The notes: generated by a model not told the origin, from the sequence alone. A stretch of DNA of 64,000 bases from JASHPR01 sp963842355 (GCA_963842355.1 CAWJGC010000013.1:314755-378754); one strand, 5' to 3'; numbered from the stretch's first letter, positions 53,669-62,935 are shown. Made by a program: numbers and translations.

Positions 53669-54373
53669 ATGACCCGCGAGGAAGAATGGCAGCGCTGGCG
53701 TGAGCGGTACGACAAGACGCACAACGGCGTCATCCGCCTCTTCCACGACCGCGCCATCTGGCGGACCATCCTCGGGATGCTCGACGCCAACCCGTCCGTA
53801 GCCCGCGGCGGCTTCGGCGAGTACTGGCTTGGATCCTGCTACACCACGACCCAGCTCATCGGCATCCGCAGGGAAACGGCGGGTGACGATCAGAGCATCG
53901 GCATCCGCCGATCCCTCAACAACCTCGCCAGCAACCCAAGGATGGCAACGCGCGCTTGGTACCGGCAGCAGATCTCCCAGCATGGTCACCCGGACGAGGA
54001 TCCCGACCGCCTGTTCAACCGGTTCGCCGGGCTCGCCCGAGCGTTCATCGACCCAGGGCTCGTGCAGAAGGACATCGGCGCTCTGGACGCTGTCATCGAC
54101 CGCGTGAACCTCTACACGACGAAGGCCCTCGCCCACCGCGACGACCCCCTCAAGGGCGGACCGCCCCCGCCTGTCATCACCTGGGCCGATCTTGACGACG
54201 CGATCGACACTGTCGGAAGGATCCACAAGGAGTACTTCAGCCTGTGCCATCCAGGTGAAACGCTCGGCATCCTCACCCCGCTCATATCACCAGGCTGGAT
54301 ACAGATGTTCGGCAGTGCATGGATGTCGGCCGGGTTCACCATGCCGGATAGATTCAGCTTCGAGCCCGACTGA
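53669..54373 (+). CDS. AbiU2/HEPN-like protein
   Basis: 234 aa, ATG 53669. All-helical. 'WLGSCYTTTQLIGIRRETAG' with 'SIGIRRSLNNLA' and 'VIDRVNLYTTKALAHRDDP' resemble the AbiU2/HEPN layout, in which a late (R/K)-x-(A)HRD motif is conserved. The strict R-x4-6-H RNase motif is not evident. Possible role in abortive infection; the family assignment is tentative. Follows the LRAT gene and precedes a small membrane protein. Confidence 0.5.
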   Translation: MTREEEWQRWRERYDKTHNGVIRLFHDRAIWRTILGMLDANPSVARGGFGEYWLGSCYTTTQLIGIRRETAGDDQSIGIRRSLNNLASNPRMATRAWYRQQISQHGHPDEDPDRLFNRFAGLARAFIDPGLVQKDIGALDAVIDRVNLYTTKALAHRDDPLKGGPPPPVITWADLDDAIDTVGRIHKEYFSLCHPGETLGILTPLISPGWIQMFGSAWMSAGFTMPDRFSFEPD

Positions 54374-54460
54374 TGCGGCAAATCAGCCCGGAGCGTAAAG
54401 CACGCCGAGCATCCTGGCAGCCATGAGCAGCCTCACCCGCGTAGACTCGGCCGCAATGCG

Positions 54461-54880
54461 ATGAGCGCGACCGCCATCGCGTTCTACGTCACCGCGGCAA
54501 CCATCATCCCGGTGTTCTTCCTCGCCATCGCCGTACGGGGCCGCATGTACGCCGACCTGCTCGGTATGCACGGGCGCTCGCGCTCAACAGGCGCACCGCG
54601 CTCGCGCGCCGCACGCACCCGGAAACCATCGCCACCGCCCGGCCGACTGGAATATGGCTGTCCGTCGCGACGGTGACCGGCTTGCTATGGCTAGCCCGCC
54701 TGGCTCATCCCGATCGCCGGGTTCTTCGACGAGGAAGCGGCCATTGCCGCCCTGTACGGGCTGTCCCACCGCGAAGAGCGTGAGCCCGGCACTACACCAC
54801 GGGGCCCAGAATGGGCAAAACGGACACAGAGGGCTGATGTCGGCCCAGCGCGACCCGGCCCGGCGCAGGTAACGCCCTCA
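54461..54880 (+). pseudogene. Small membrane protein gene with two frameshifts
   Basis: Frame 1 from an ATG at 54461: 'ATAIAFYVTAATIIPVFFLA' to 'LLGMHG'. Frame 2: 'RALALNRRTALARRTHPETI' to 'GIWLSVATVTGLLWLA'. Frame 3: 'WLIPIAGFFDEEAAIAALYG' to 'PEWAKRTQRADVG'. Together they make a ~130-140-aa protein with two or three membrane helices. Frame breaks are near 54567 and 54693. No family recognised. Confidence 0.5.
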
Positions 54881-55089
54881 GTACCGCTACGGCGCTGCGG
54901 CGCTCAAGGACGCGGCGCTGCCTGCGGCTTGGCGAGCAGCCTGGCGATTGCCTACCCGTCAGGTCCCGGATGGCTGCGACCTCGCGCCAGGCCATCAGTT
55001 CGGCCCAGCCATGTCTGGCCGATCTGGCGCGGAGGTGCTGTCACACGGGCCGGCGGGACGGCCGAGACAATCCGGTAGGAAGCAGTCCT

Positions 55090-55465
55090 TCAGTACCCAA
55101 TGAGCAAGATCTCGTCGAACGGGAGCTTCGGCCGCTGAGATGCGTAGATCGCGTCTAATTGGTTGCGCGTCTTCTCATAGGCCGGGGTGGCGTACTCCCG
55201 CTGTCCGGACATGAAGCGGTAGCGCAGCGCACTGGCATAAGCAGTGTCATGTTGAGGGCATCCAGGATTAACGACGTTCGGACGATGTCTCGGTAGTCCG
55301 CGTTGTTCGACGCCCCTCGGCTAGCCTCGACCTCGACTGCGATACCGAGCTCGTCGTGAAAAGCGCCGATCTCGTAGTTGACCTCCGCTCTCCCGTTCTC
55401 GCCGAAGAAGACCGGACGGCGGATCGTGGCTGATCTTGTCTTCCCGCTCTCGACCACGTAACCGA
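55090..55465 (-). pseudogene. C-terminal remnant of a nuclease-like protein, frameshifted
   Basis: Frame 1: 'GYVVESGKTRSATIRRPVFF' and 'NYEIGAFHDELGIAVEVEAS' then 'NADYRDIVRTSLILDALNMT'. After ~55232 another frame continues 'LRYRFMSGQREYATPAYEKT' to 'PKLPFDEILLIGY' and the stop at 55090. The 'E...GIAVEVEASRG' stretch resembles a PD-(D/E)xK nuclease core. The N-terminus is replaced by an IS701 remnant at 55466. Probably the relic of a restriction-type gene. Confidence 0.45.
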
Positions 55466-55855
55466 GCGCTAGCTCTCCGGGCAGAACAGCCGCCAGTCCG
55501 CCGCGCTGGAGGCATGCTCGTTCACCAGGTGCACGCTCACCCCGACCTGGCAGTTGCCGATCTTGCCCAGCGTCCCGGAGTACTGCCGGGCCACGCACGG
55601 CGACGCGGGCCCGTCCTTCGGGAACCCGGTGTCGTCCACCACCAGCGCATCCACCGGCTGGCTGGACGCGAACCACCGCGCCACATTCCGCCGCACCGCC
55701 GTGTAGTCCCAGGTCGAGGACGTGATGAACTGCTGCAGCCGCTGATGATCTACCCCCAGCCGCTCCGCCATGGGCTGCATCGACTTGCGCCGCCCGTCGG
55801 TCAGCAGCCCGCGGACATACAACTCCCCAGCCGCCCGCTGATCGCTGCGCGCTAA

Positions 55856-56942
55856 CGACGTGGTGCGTAATTGGGTGATCATGGACGGGGCATGATGATC
55901 GCGGCGTGTCGGTCGTTGGATAGCGAACGGCCGCACAAGATCATGAGTCGGTGTCTAAGCGATCATGGGCTCGTGCGGCCTTGAGCCATTCTGCCTTCAT
56001 CGGGATCTCCCGTCATCACCTGGGCCAGGTGGTGGCCGAACTGGCCGGCCCGTGGCAGGCACGGCGGGAGTCTGAGCTGCGCCGCCGCCGCGGCCAGGAG
56101 CGCCGCCGCGCGGAGGGCGCCGGGCGCCGCCATGAGCTGGTGTTCACCGACCGGGTGCTGGTCACCCTCGCGGTGTTGCGGCTGCAGATCCCGCACGCCG
56201 CGCTGGCGCACATGTATGACGTGCACCGCTCCACGGTGACCCGGGCGGTGCGGGAGGTCCGGCCGCTGCTGGCCGGGCGGGGCTATGCCACCGCGCAGGG
56301 CCGGCGGCTTTGCACGCTCGCTGACGTGTTCGCCTACGCCGCCGCCAGCGGGATCACGCTGCGGGTCGACGCCAGCGAGATCCAGGTTCGCCGCCCCCCG
56401 GCGCACCGGCCCGGCCGACGGGCGTTCGTGTCCGGCAAGAAGAAGATGAACACCATCAAGTTCACCAAGATCTGCGACCACCGCGGCCGGACCCTGCTGG
56501 ACGCCGCGTTCCGGCCCGGCCGCCAGCACGACCAGACCGCCCTGCGCACCGACGGCATCGACGACCTGCTCGAACAGTTCCCCGACGTGCACGCCGAGAT
56601 GGACGCCGGCTACCGCGGTATGCACCGCGACCACCCCGGCCAGGTCAGCGTCCCGCCGAAGAAACCAGCCAAAGACGCGGCCCCCGAGGTAATCCAAGCC
56701 TGGGAGCAGGCCCGCCACCGCCAGTCCTCGACACGGATCTGCGTGGAGCACGCCATCGCCGACAGCAAGAACTGGCGGCCCCTGCAACGCTGGACCGGCA
56801 GGCGCGACGACCTGCCAGAGACCATCCAGGCCATCGGCTCACTAATATCCGACCGCGCCGCCGCCCGGTAACCCGCCGCTACTCACCGATCACACAGCCA
56901 CCCCAAGCAAGGACGCCCCGACCCTAACTGCGCACCACGTCG
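55856..56942 (+). mobile_element. IS5-family insertion sequence with TAA target duplication
   Basis: CGACGTGGTGCG at 55856-55867 is inverted as CGCACCACGTCG at 56931-56942, and the similarity continues imperfectly inward. TAA flanks both sides (55853-55855 and 56943-56945), a 3-bp duplication typical of some IS5 groups. It interrupts the IS701 transposase gene. Confidence 0.85.
55951..56871 (+). CDS. IS5-family transposase (DDE_Tnp_4 type)
   Basis: 306 aa. An HTH 'ALAHMYDVHRSTVTRAVREV', then Asp in 'GITLRVDASEIQVRRP', Asp in 'VHAEMDAGYRGMHRDH', Glu in 'STRICVEHAIADSKNWRPLQ'. The segment 'FVSGKKKMNTIKFTKICDHR' is typical of this group. Intact; the only gene of the IS. Confidence 0.9.
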   Translation: MSKRSWARAALSHSAFIGISRHHLGQVVAELAGPWQARRESELRRRRGQERRRAEGAGRRHELVFTDRVLVTLAVLRLQIPHAALAHMYDVHRSTVTRAVREVRPLLAGRGYATAQGRRLCTLADVFAYAAASGITLRVDASEIQVRRPPAHRPGRRAFVSGKKKMNTIKFTKICDHRGRTLLDAAFRPGRQHDQTALRTDGIDDLLEQFPDVHAEMDAGYRGMHRDHPGQVSVPPKKPAKDAAPEVIQAWEQARHRQSSTRICVEHAIADSKNWRPLQRWTGRRDDLPETIQAIGSLISDRAAAR

Positions 56943-56945
56943 TAA

Positions 56946-57212
56946 GCCACCGAGCATCTCCCCCGCGAAAGCCAGCAACCGGGGCCGGACCTCCGCGATC
57001 TCCTCATTGGTCATGCCGGTATAACACCGCAGAACCCGGCAGCCATACCTGACCTAACAAAGTACTACTAGGGCACCTTCGGTGCCACGACTTTGACGAC
57101 GTTAGTCCTGAGTTAGCCGGGCGGTCGCCGGGGAGCGGGGGTGGGTGGACTCAGGCGGCGGTGGGGGACTGTAATTTCAAGGGTGTAACTCCTGACAAGC
57201 AGGGAGACACCA
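56946..57212. other. IS701 5' part and IS256 left end
   Basis: Holds the first 22-23 codons of the IS701 transposase (to 57014, minus strand), a short unassigned stretch, and the left terminus of the IS256 element with GACTGTAATTTCAAGGGTG at ~57164-57182 followed by TAACTCC. Confidence 0.5.
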
Positions 57213-57684
57213 GTGACAGACGTGACGAAGACCCAGAGCCCGGATCGTGCGGGGCTGCCGGCGGCCGATGAGCAGCTGCTGCGGGAGCTGACCGAGCGGG
57301 CCCGTACCGGCGGGCTGCAGCTGGCTGGCGAGGGCGGGCTGCTGGGGAAGCTGACCAAGATGGTCATCGAGGGCGCCCTGGAAGGCGAGCTCGACGATCA
57401 CCTCGGCTATGAGAAGAATGACCCGGCAGGCCGTGACGGCGGCAATTCCCGCAATGGCCACCGCGCCAAGACCGTGATCACAGATACCGGGCCGGTGGAG
57501 ATCACCGTGCCGCGTGACCGGGATTCCAGCTTCGAGCCCAGAATCGTCGCCAAAAGGCAGCGGCGGCTCACCGGAGTCGACAACATGGTGATTTCCCTGT
57601 CGGCCAAGGGCCTGACACACGGGGAGATCGCCGCGCACCTGGCCGAGGTGTACGGCGCTGAGGTCTCCAAGCAGACCATTACCA
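57213..57684 (+). pseudogene. IS256 transposase, N-terminal part
   Basis: 'VIEGALEGELDDHLGYEKND' followed by 'GGNSRNGHRAKTVITDTGPV' and 'VPRDRDSSFEPRIVAKRQRR' is the Mutator/IS256 N-terminal domain, with the HTH 'GLTHGEIAAHLAEVYGAEVS'. The frame is cut after 'KQTIT' by the IS66 insertion at 57685; a chance stop follows at 57707. Continues at 62086. Confidence 0.92.
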
Positions 57685-57853
57685 GTGTCCATTCACGGGG
57701 TCCGTGATCTGGTGTCAGGCTGTGTCCATTCAGGGGTGCGCCTGAACTGCAGGGTTGCTGGGGGTGGTCTGGGTCGATGGGGGCCCGCGGTGCGTGACAC
57801 GCGGTGGTCGTGATGCTTGATCTCGGGCCCGCGGGTGCGCAAGATCCTGTGTT

Positions 57854-59656
57854 GTGTCCGGGGAGTCCGATCAGCCGCTGGTTGGTGGGCTTCGTGCTGA
57901 GATCGGGCGGTTGCGGTTGGCGGTAGGGGGCCCGGACGTCGAGTTGGTGGTGTTGCGTCACCTTCGGGATGTCGAGCTGCCCCTGATGTGGTCGGTGATC
58001 GAGTCGCAGGCGGCGAGGCTGGCGGTGCTGGAGCCGCTGCAGGGTCTGCTGGATGTCGAGGACCCTCAACTGCTGGCGGTGGTGAGGGCTCAGGCGCTGC
58101 GGATCGCGGAGTTGGAGCGTCGACTCGGGGCTGGCAGCGATGATTCGGGTGTTCCCTCCTCGAAGGAGTCGATCGAGGCGCGAGCGCGGGGCAAGGCCGA
58201 ACGCCGGGAGCGGAGGGCGCAGCGGGACACCGGCGCCTCGTTGCGGGAGCGGTCGAAGGACCGCAGGCGTGGTGGGCAGCCGGGTCATCCCGGGCGTGGT
58301 CTGGTCCGGGATCTGGCTCCGCAGCATCGTGAGCGGCTTGACTCGCCGGTCGGGTGCCGTGGGTGCGGGGGCGAGCTGAATGATGCCCAGGACGCGGGGA
58401 CGGCGTGGTCGCAGATCTGGGACGTGAAGGTGGTCCCGTGGCGGACGGAGTTCCTGCTGCCGCGGCGTAGGTGCGCCTGTTGCGGGAAGACCACCACGGC
58501 GGTGCCACCGGGCGGGTTGGTGAACGGGATCAGCTTCGGGCCGGTGCTGAATGCCGCGGCGGTGGCGTTGACCAGTTTCGGGAACGTGCCGGCCGAGCGG
58601 GCGGCCACCTTGGTCCAGATGCTGTTCGGGCAGAGCGTGTCGGCCGGGTTCGTCGACCGGGCCAACGCCCGTCTGGCGCAGACGTTGACCGAGGCCGGGT
58701 TCGTCGAGGCGATGAAGGCTGCCCTGCTGGCCGAGCCCGTACTTACAGCCGACGAGTCACCGGTCGAGGTGGTCACCCCGGCCACCGGCCAGGCCGACGA
58801 CCAGGCCAGTGGGCAGCAGGCCAGTGATGAACCCCTCGCCGTGATCACCGATCCCGGCCCCGGCACGGCTGCCGGGAAGGCCCCGGGCACGGCCGCCGGG
58901 AAGGCGGAGCCGGGATCTCCGCACGTCTTGGTGACCCGTACCCCGGACGAGCGGCTGGTGTGGCTGAGCGGGTTGCGTTCGCGCCGCCACGAGGAGGTGA
59001 CCGCCTTCCTGCGCGGCTACACCGGATTCCTCATCGTGGACGGGTTCCGCGGCTACCAGGGGTTGCTGACCTGCGAGAAACCCGTGCTGGCCGGGATCCA
59101 GCAGTGCTGTCAGCACATCTTCAGGCGCACAAAGCAGGTCGGCAAGCTCGGCCCCGGCGGCCTGCAATCGTGGGCCAGGAGGGTCGCCGACGTGCTGAAA
59201 GAGGCGCACACCGCCGTCGAGGCGGCCAAGGCCCGCGGGGACAGCGCCCTCGACCCGGGGTTGCTGGCCGGTCTGCGGGGCCGCTACGACGCCGCGGTCG
59301 AGTTCGGGATCACCCACAATCGCCTGCGTGACTGGGACGGCGACGGCAATCACCCCGGATACAAGCTGGCCGCCTGGCTGAAGGCCTACGCCGATCAGGT
59401 GTGGACCTTCACCCGTCATCTCAGCGTCGACTGGACCAGTAACGCCGCCGAGCGTGGGATCAAGCCCGCGAAGCGACATCAGGCGGTGTCCGGGTACTGG
59501 CAGACCGGCACGACCCTGGACCGATGGTGCCTGATCCAGTCCTACCTGATCTCGGCCCGCAACCACGGTCTGAGCGTCCGGGAAGCGATCGCCCTGGCCT
59601 TCGGCGGCAGCCCCTGGCTGCCCCGGATCGCGCTGCCCGCCCTCGCCGCAGCCTGA
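57854..59656 (+). CDS. IS66-family transposase (element A)
   Basis: 600 aa. 'LERRLGAGSDDSGVPSSKES' and 'SKDRRRGGQPGHPGRGLVRD' are the IS66 N-terminal signatures, followed by zinc-ligand Cys pairs ('VGCRGCGGEL', 'RRCACCGKTT'). The core has Asp in 'VLTADESPVEVVTP', 'GFLIVDGFRGYQGLL' and the C-terminal 'DWTSNAAERGIKPAKRHQAV' with the catalytic Glu. A low-complexity insert around residues 320-360 contains a repeated 'GTAAGKAPGTAAGKA' unit. Intact. Confidence 0.93.
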   Translation: MSGESDQPLVGGLRAEIGRLRLAVGGPDVELVVLRHLRDVELPLMWSVIESQAARLAVLEPLQGLLDVEDPQLLAVVRAQALRIAELERRLGAGSDDSGVPSSKESIEARARGKAERRERRAQRDTGASLRERSKDRRRGGQPGHPGRGLVRDLAPQHRERLDSPVGCRGCGGELNDAQDAGTAWSQIWDVKVVPWRTEFLLPRRRCACCGKTTTAVPPGGLVNGISFGPVLNAAAVALTSFGNVPAERAATLVQMLFGQSVSAGFVDRANARLAQTLTEAGFVEAMKAALLAEPVLTADESPVEVVTPATGQADDQASGQQASDEPLAVITDPGPGTAAGKAPGTAAGKAEPGSPHVLVTRTPDERLVWLSGLRSRRHEEVTAFLRGYTGFLIVDGFRGYQGLLTCEKPVLAGIQQCCQHIFRRTKQVGKLGPGGLQSWARRVADVLKEAHTAVEAAKARGDSALDPGLLAGLRGRYDAAVEFGITHNRLRDWDGDGNHPGYKLAAWLKAYADQVWTFTRHLSVDWTSNAAERGIKPAKRHQAVSGYWQTGTTLDRWCLIQSYLISARNHGLSVREAIALAFGGSPWLPRIALPALAAA

Positions 59657-59690
59657 TCGCATCAGGCCCGTCAGCACTACGCTGCCACTC

Positions 59691-60302
59691 ATGGCCAAGA
59701 ATGACGTGCCCACCACGACGCGCAAGTCCGGCTCTCGCCGCACCGGCCCGGGGCTGAACGACTTCACCATCCGGCGCCAGGGCAGCCGGGCGCTGACGCC
59801 GGCGCAGGAGCAGGCGTACGTCCTGCTGTGCGCCCAGACGGATCGGCTGCGCAACCACGACCTGGCCGCCGTCGAGGTCATGCACGCACAGGCCTGCGCG
59901 ATGGACGCATTGCACGACGGCGTGCCGGTGGTGGTCACGGCGGCCTACGACCTGATCGAGACCATCCTGCGCAACGAGATCGCGGATGCCGACCGGCAGT
60001 GCACCTGCTGGCTCACCGCGGCCCTACGCGCCTTCGACATCCGCAACACCGTGTCCAAGGCGATGCTGATGCACTCCCTGCTGGCCCTGGCCAGCCACCC
60101 GATGGTCACCGCCCAGGCCCGCCAGCAGATCCGCACGCAGTTCGGGACCCGGCGGCCCGAGGTGACCCCGAAGGCCGTGGCCCACGCGGCGGCCTCGACA
60201 CCAACCCTCGTAGACGCATGCGTGACCGGCGGCGTGATGGCAGCAGCACTCATCCAGGACACCCTCGACATGGCCGGCACCGGACCCTTCACCCACAGGT
60301 GA
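59691..60302 (+). CDS. Passenger gene of IS66 element A, unknown function
   Basis: 203 aa, ATG 59691, 34 bp after the transposase. Helical, with 'PAQEQAYVLLCAQTDRLRNH' and 'VVTAAYDLIETILRNEIADA'; cysteines at CTCW. No recognised domain. It lies wholly inside the element's terminal repeats, so it moves with it. IS66 elements usually carry tnpA/B/C only, so this is an addition or a cargo. Confidence 0.6.
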   Translation: MAKNDVPTTTRKSGSRRTGPGLNDFTIRRQGSRALTPAQEQAYVLLCAQTDRLRNHDLAAVEVMHAQACAMDALHDGVPVVVTAAYDLIETILRNEIADADRQCTCWLTAALRAFDIRNTVSKAMLMHSLLALASHPMVTAQARQQIRTQFGTRRPEVTPKAVAHAAASTPTLVDACVTGGVMAAALIQDTLDMAGTGPFTHR

Positions 60303-60364
60303 GGCTCCCCTCACCGGGTCGGACAACTACCCAGGCCGACCGACGAGACCCGTGAATGGACACG

Positions 60365-62002
60365 TCAGGCTGCGGCGGGCAGTGGCGGTAGCCAGGGTTT
60401 CCCGGCGAGCGCGCCGCTGATGGCGTCGAGTGCACTCACGCCGTGGGCGGCGGCGGAGTCGAGGTAGCTGCGAACGCGGCACCACCGGGCAAGGGTCGCC
60501 AGGGAATGCCAGTATCCGGAGACGGCCTGATGCCGCTTGGCGGCTTTCGCTCCGCGCTCACTGACATTATTCGTCCAGTCGACGGCGAAGTCGCGGGTGA
60601 ACAAGAAGACCTGCTCCTTGTAGTCGCGCAGCCAGCAGCCGAGGGCGTAGCCGGGGTGGTTTCCGCTGTCCCAGTCCCGCAGCCGGTTGTGGATGATGCC
60701 TGTCATGACCTCCTTGTCGTAGCGTTCCCGCAGATCATCGAGCAGCTGCAGGTTCAGGGCGGTGTCGCCGCGGGCGCGGGCCTCCTCGACGGCCTTGTGC
60801 GCCTGGCGCAGGATGGTGATGATGTCGCCGGCCCAGGACTGGAGCCCGCCGGGGCCGAGCCTGGTGACGGCGCGGCACCTCCTGATCACGTGCGCGGCGC
60901 ACTGCTGGATGCCGGCCAGCCGGGACAGCAGGTGCTGGTAGCCGGTGTAGCCGTCGGTGATCAGGTATCCGGTGAACGCGGCCGGGACCCCGGCGGCGAC
61001 GGCGCCCTTGCGCCGTGAGGCGATGGCCCGCAGCCAGGTCAGCCGCCCGTCTGGAGTGCGGATGATGAGCACGTGCGGCGCGCCGCCGACGGCTGCCTTG
61101 CCGTCCTTCTCCTCCGGGTCCTCTTCCTTTTCCTCCTGCCCCGCGGGCTGGGCGTTCTTGTCCAGCACGTTCACCGGGGTCTCGTCGGCGGCCAGCACGC
61201 CCTCGCCGGCCAGCGCCGCGGCCATCGCCTCATCGAGGCCGGCCTTGCCCAGCAGCGCCGACAGCCGCGCGCCGGCCTTGTCGACCCACCCGGCCGAGAC
61301 CCCCGTACCCAGGAGCATGCTCATGAGCAGCGCGGCGCGCTCGGGCGGCACGTTACCGTAGGCGGTCAGCAGCACGGCGGCGGCGTTCAGCACCGGCCCG
61401 TAGGACACCGACCCCGCGTGAGCCCCCGGCGGCGGGGCCGCGAACGTGACCGTCCCGCAGCACGGGCATACCAGGCCCGGCAGCGCCCACTCGGTCACCG
61501 TCCGGACGATCTCCGCGTCGATGACCTGCGCCCAGCCCGGCTCCGCCGCAGCCCGCGCGCCGTTCAGGCCGGCCTTGCACCTGCGGCACTCCGCCGGCGG
61601 CGGCGCCTCCTTCTCCTCGCCCGGATCCGGGTCCCGGGCCAGGCCCTTGCCCTTATGCCCGGGCTGGCCGCCCCGCTTACGGTCCTTGCTGCGCTCCCGC
61701 TCCGATTCCTGCCGCCGCGCCCGCCGCGCCTCTTTAGCCCCGATCCGCTCCTTCGAGCTCGGCGTCCCCGAATCATCGCTGTCCATCCCCAGCCGGCGCT
61801 CCAGCTCCGCCAGCCGCAGCTCCAGCCGCCGCTCCCGCTCCCGCGCCGCGTCAAGGCCCGCCCGCAGCGTCCCGACCTCCGCGTCCCGCTCCGCCAGCAG
61901 ATCCCTCAGCCGCGCGTTCGCGGCCCGCAGCCCGGCGGCGTCATCACGCGCAGGCTCATCGGGCACGCGCCGCAGGCTCCCACAGCCACGGCCGCTGATC
62001 AA
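60365..62002 (-). CDS. IS66-family transposase (element B)
   Basis: 545 aa. A coiled N-terminus 'LRLAELERRLGMDSDDSGTP' then SSKER, 'RSKDRKRGGQPGHKGKGLAR', zinc Cys pairs ('AECRRCKAGL', 'LVCPCCGTVT'), Asp in 'GVLAADETPVNVLDK', 'YLITDGYTGYQHLL' and Glu in 'DWTNNVSERGAKAAKRHQAV'. The GTG at 61966 is an alternative start. Intact despite the nearby insertion: the stop codon lies one base inside the target duplication of element A. Confidence 0.93.
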   Translation of the reverse strand: MISGRGCGSLRRVPDEPARDDAAGLRAANARLRDLLAERDAEVGTLRAGLDAARERERRLELRLAELERRLGMDSDDSGTPSSKERIGAKEARRARRQESERERSKDRKRGGQPGHKGKGLARDPDPGEEKEAPPPAECRRCKAGLNGARAAAEPGWAQVIDAEIVRTVTEWALPGLVCPCCGTVTFAAPPPGAHAGSVSYGPVLNAAAVLLTAYGNVPPERAALLMSMLLGTGVSAGWVDKAGARLSALLGKAGLDEAMAAALAGEGVLAADETPVNVLDKNAQPAGQEEKEEDPEEKDGKAAVGGAPHVLIIRTPDGRLTWLRAIASRRKGAVAAGVPAAFTGYLITDGYTGYQHLLSRLAGIQQCAAHVIRRCRAVTRLGPGGLQSWAGDIITILRQAHKAVEEARARGDTALNLQLLDDLRERYDKEVMTGIIHNRLRDWDSGNHPGYALGCWLRDYKEQVFLFTRDFAVDWTNNVSERGAKAAKRHQAVSGYWHSLATLARWCRVRSYLDSAAAHGVSALDAISGALAGKPWLPPLPAAA

Positions 62003-62085
62003 ATAGACGCGCGCCGAACCCAGCCGTTATCCCAGGACAAGAAAATGTCCGGACCAGCCCAGTCACCCCACCCGTGAATGGACAC

Positions 62086-62905
62086 CATTACCACGATCAC
62101 CGACCGGGTGATGGAGGGAATGGCCGAATGGCAAAGCCGCCCGCTCGATCCCGTATATGCGGTCCTGTTCATCGACGCCATCAACGTGAAGATCCGCGAG
62201 GGCCAGGTCGCCAACAGGCCCGTCTACCTCGCCCTGGGCGTCACCGTCGACGGCGAGCGCGACGTGCTGGGACTGTGGGCCGGCGAGCACGGCGACGGGG
62301 AAGGCGCCAAGTTCTGGCTGCGGGTCCTGTCGGAGATCAAGAACCGGGGCGTGCGGGACGTGTGCCTGCTGGTCTGCGACGGGCTGAAGGGCCTGCCCGA
62401 CGCGGTCAGCGCGGTCTGGGAGAAGACGATCGTGCAAACATGCATCGTCCATCTCCTGCGGAATTCGTTTAAGTACGCGTCGAAAAGAGACTGGGCGCAG
62501 ATCGCGAAAGACCTCAAGCCCGTCTACACCGCGGCGTCCGAGGCCGGGGCGCTCGACCGGTTCGCTGAATTTTCCGGGAAGTGGGAGAAACGGTACCCCG
62601 CTATCATACGGCTGTGGGAGAACGCGTGGGCGGAATTCGTGCCTTTCCTCCAGTTCGACCGGGAAATAAGGACCGTGATCTGCACTACTAATGCGATCGA
62701 GTCGATCAACGCCCGGCTGCGCCGCGCGGTGAACGCCCGCGGTCACTTCCCCACCGAGCAGGCGGCCATGAAATGCCTCTACATGGCGATCATGAGCCTC
62801 GATCCGACCGGCCGGGGCCGCCAGCGGTGGACCAACCGGTGGAAGGCCGCCCTCAACGCCTTCGATATCACCTTCGACGGACGCCTGACCGCCGGACGGA
62901 AGTAG
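62086..62905 (+). pseudogene. IS256 transposase, C-terminal part
   Basis: Resumes 'TITTITDRVMEGMAEWQSRP'. DDE residues: Asp in 'YAVLFIDAINVKIREG', Asp in 'DVCLLVCDGLKGLPDAV', Glu in 'ICTTNAIESINARLRRAVNA'. The catalytic domain is complete to 'FDGRLTAGRK'. Precise loss of the 4.4-kb insertion would restore the full ~430-aa transposase, since the split codons match across the duplication. Confidence 0.92.
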
Positions 62906-62935
62906 AACCCGCAAGATCAGTTACACCGGAGACTT

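Larger units (their letters stand above)
55466..57014 (-). pseudogene. IS701-family transposase, N-terminal part only, interrupted by an IS5 element
   Basis: ATG at 57014 gives 'TNEEIAEVRPRLLAFAGEML' and the frame reaches the IS5 right end at 56943-56945. It resumes at 55855 with 'ARSDQRAAGELYVRGLLTDG' and 'MAERLGVDHQRLQQFITSST', 'ALVVDDTGFPKDG' (first catalytic Asp) and 'GTLGKIGNCQVGVSVHLVNE', ending at 'DWRLFCPES'. The C-terminal half, with the other catalytic residues, is gone. Confidence 0.8.
57722..60363 (+). mobile_element. IS66-type element A, inserted in element B
   Basis: Ends GTGTCCATTCAGGGG (57722-57736) and, inverted, CCCGTGAATGGACAC (60349-60363). The 8-bp duplication GTCAGGCT occurs at 57714-57721 and 60364-60371. 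Carries a transposase and one extra gene of unknown function. Confidence 0.9.
57685..62085. mobile_element. IS66-type element B, inserted in IS256 and itself interrupted
   Basis: Ends GTGTCCATTCACGGG (57685) and, inverted, CCCGTGAATGGACAC (62071-62085). The 8-bp duplication CATTACCA occurs at 57677-57684 and 62086-62093, in the IS256 codons for 'TITT'. Transposase on the minus strand at 60365-62002. A second IS66-type element (57722-60363) is inserted immediately behind the stop of this transposase. Confidence 0.9.
57163..62935 (+). mobile_element. IS256-family insertion sequence, interrupted by nested IS66 elements
   Basis: Left end carries GGGTGTAACTCC at ~57179-57190; right end carries AGTTACACCGG at 62919-62929, the inverted GTGTAACT core of IS256-type termini. 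The transposase is split at codons for 'KQTIT' by a 4.4-kb insertion. The right terminus abuts the start of an ISL3 element at 62936 and may have lost a few bases. Confidence 0.75.
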
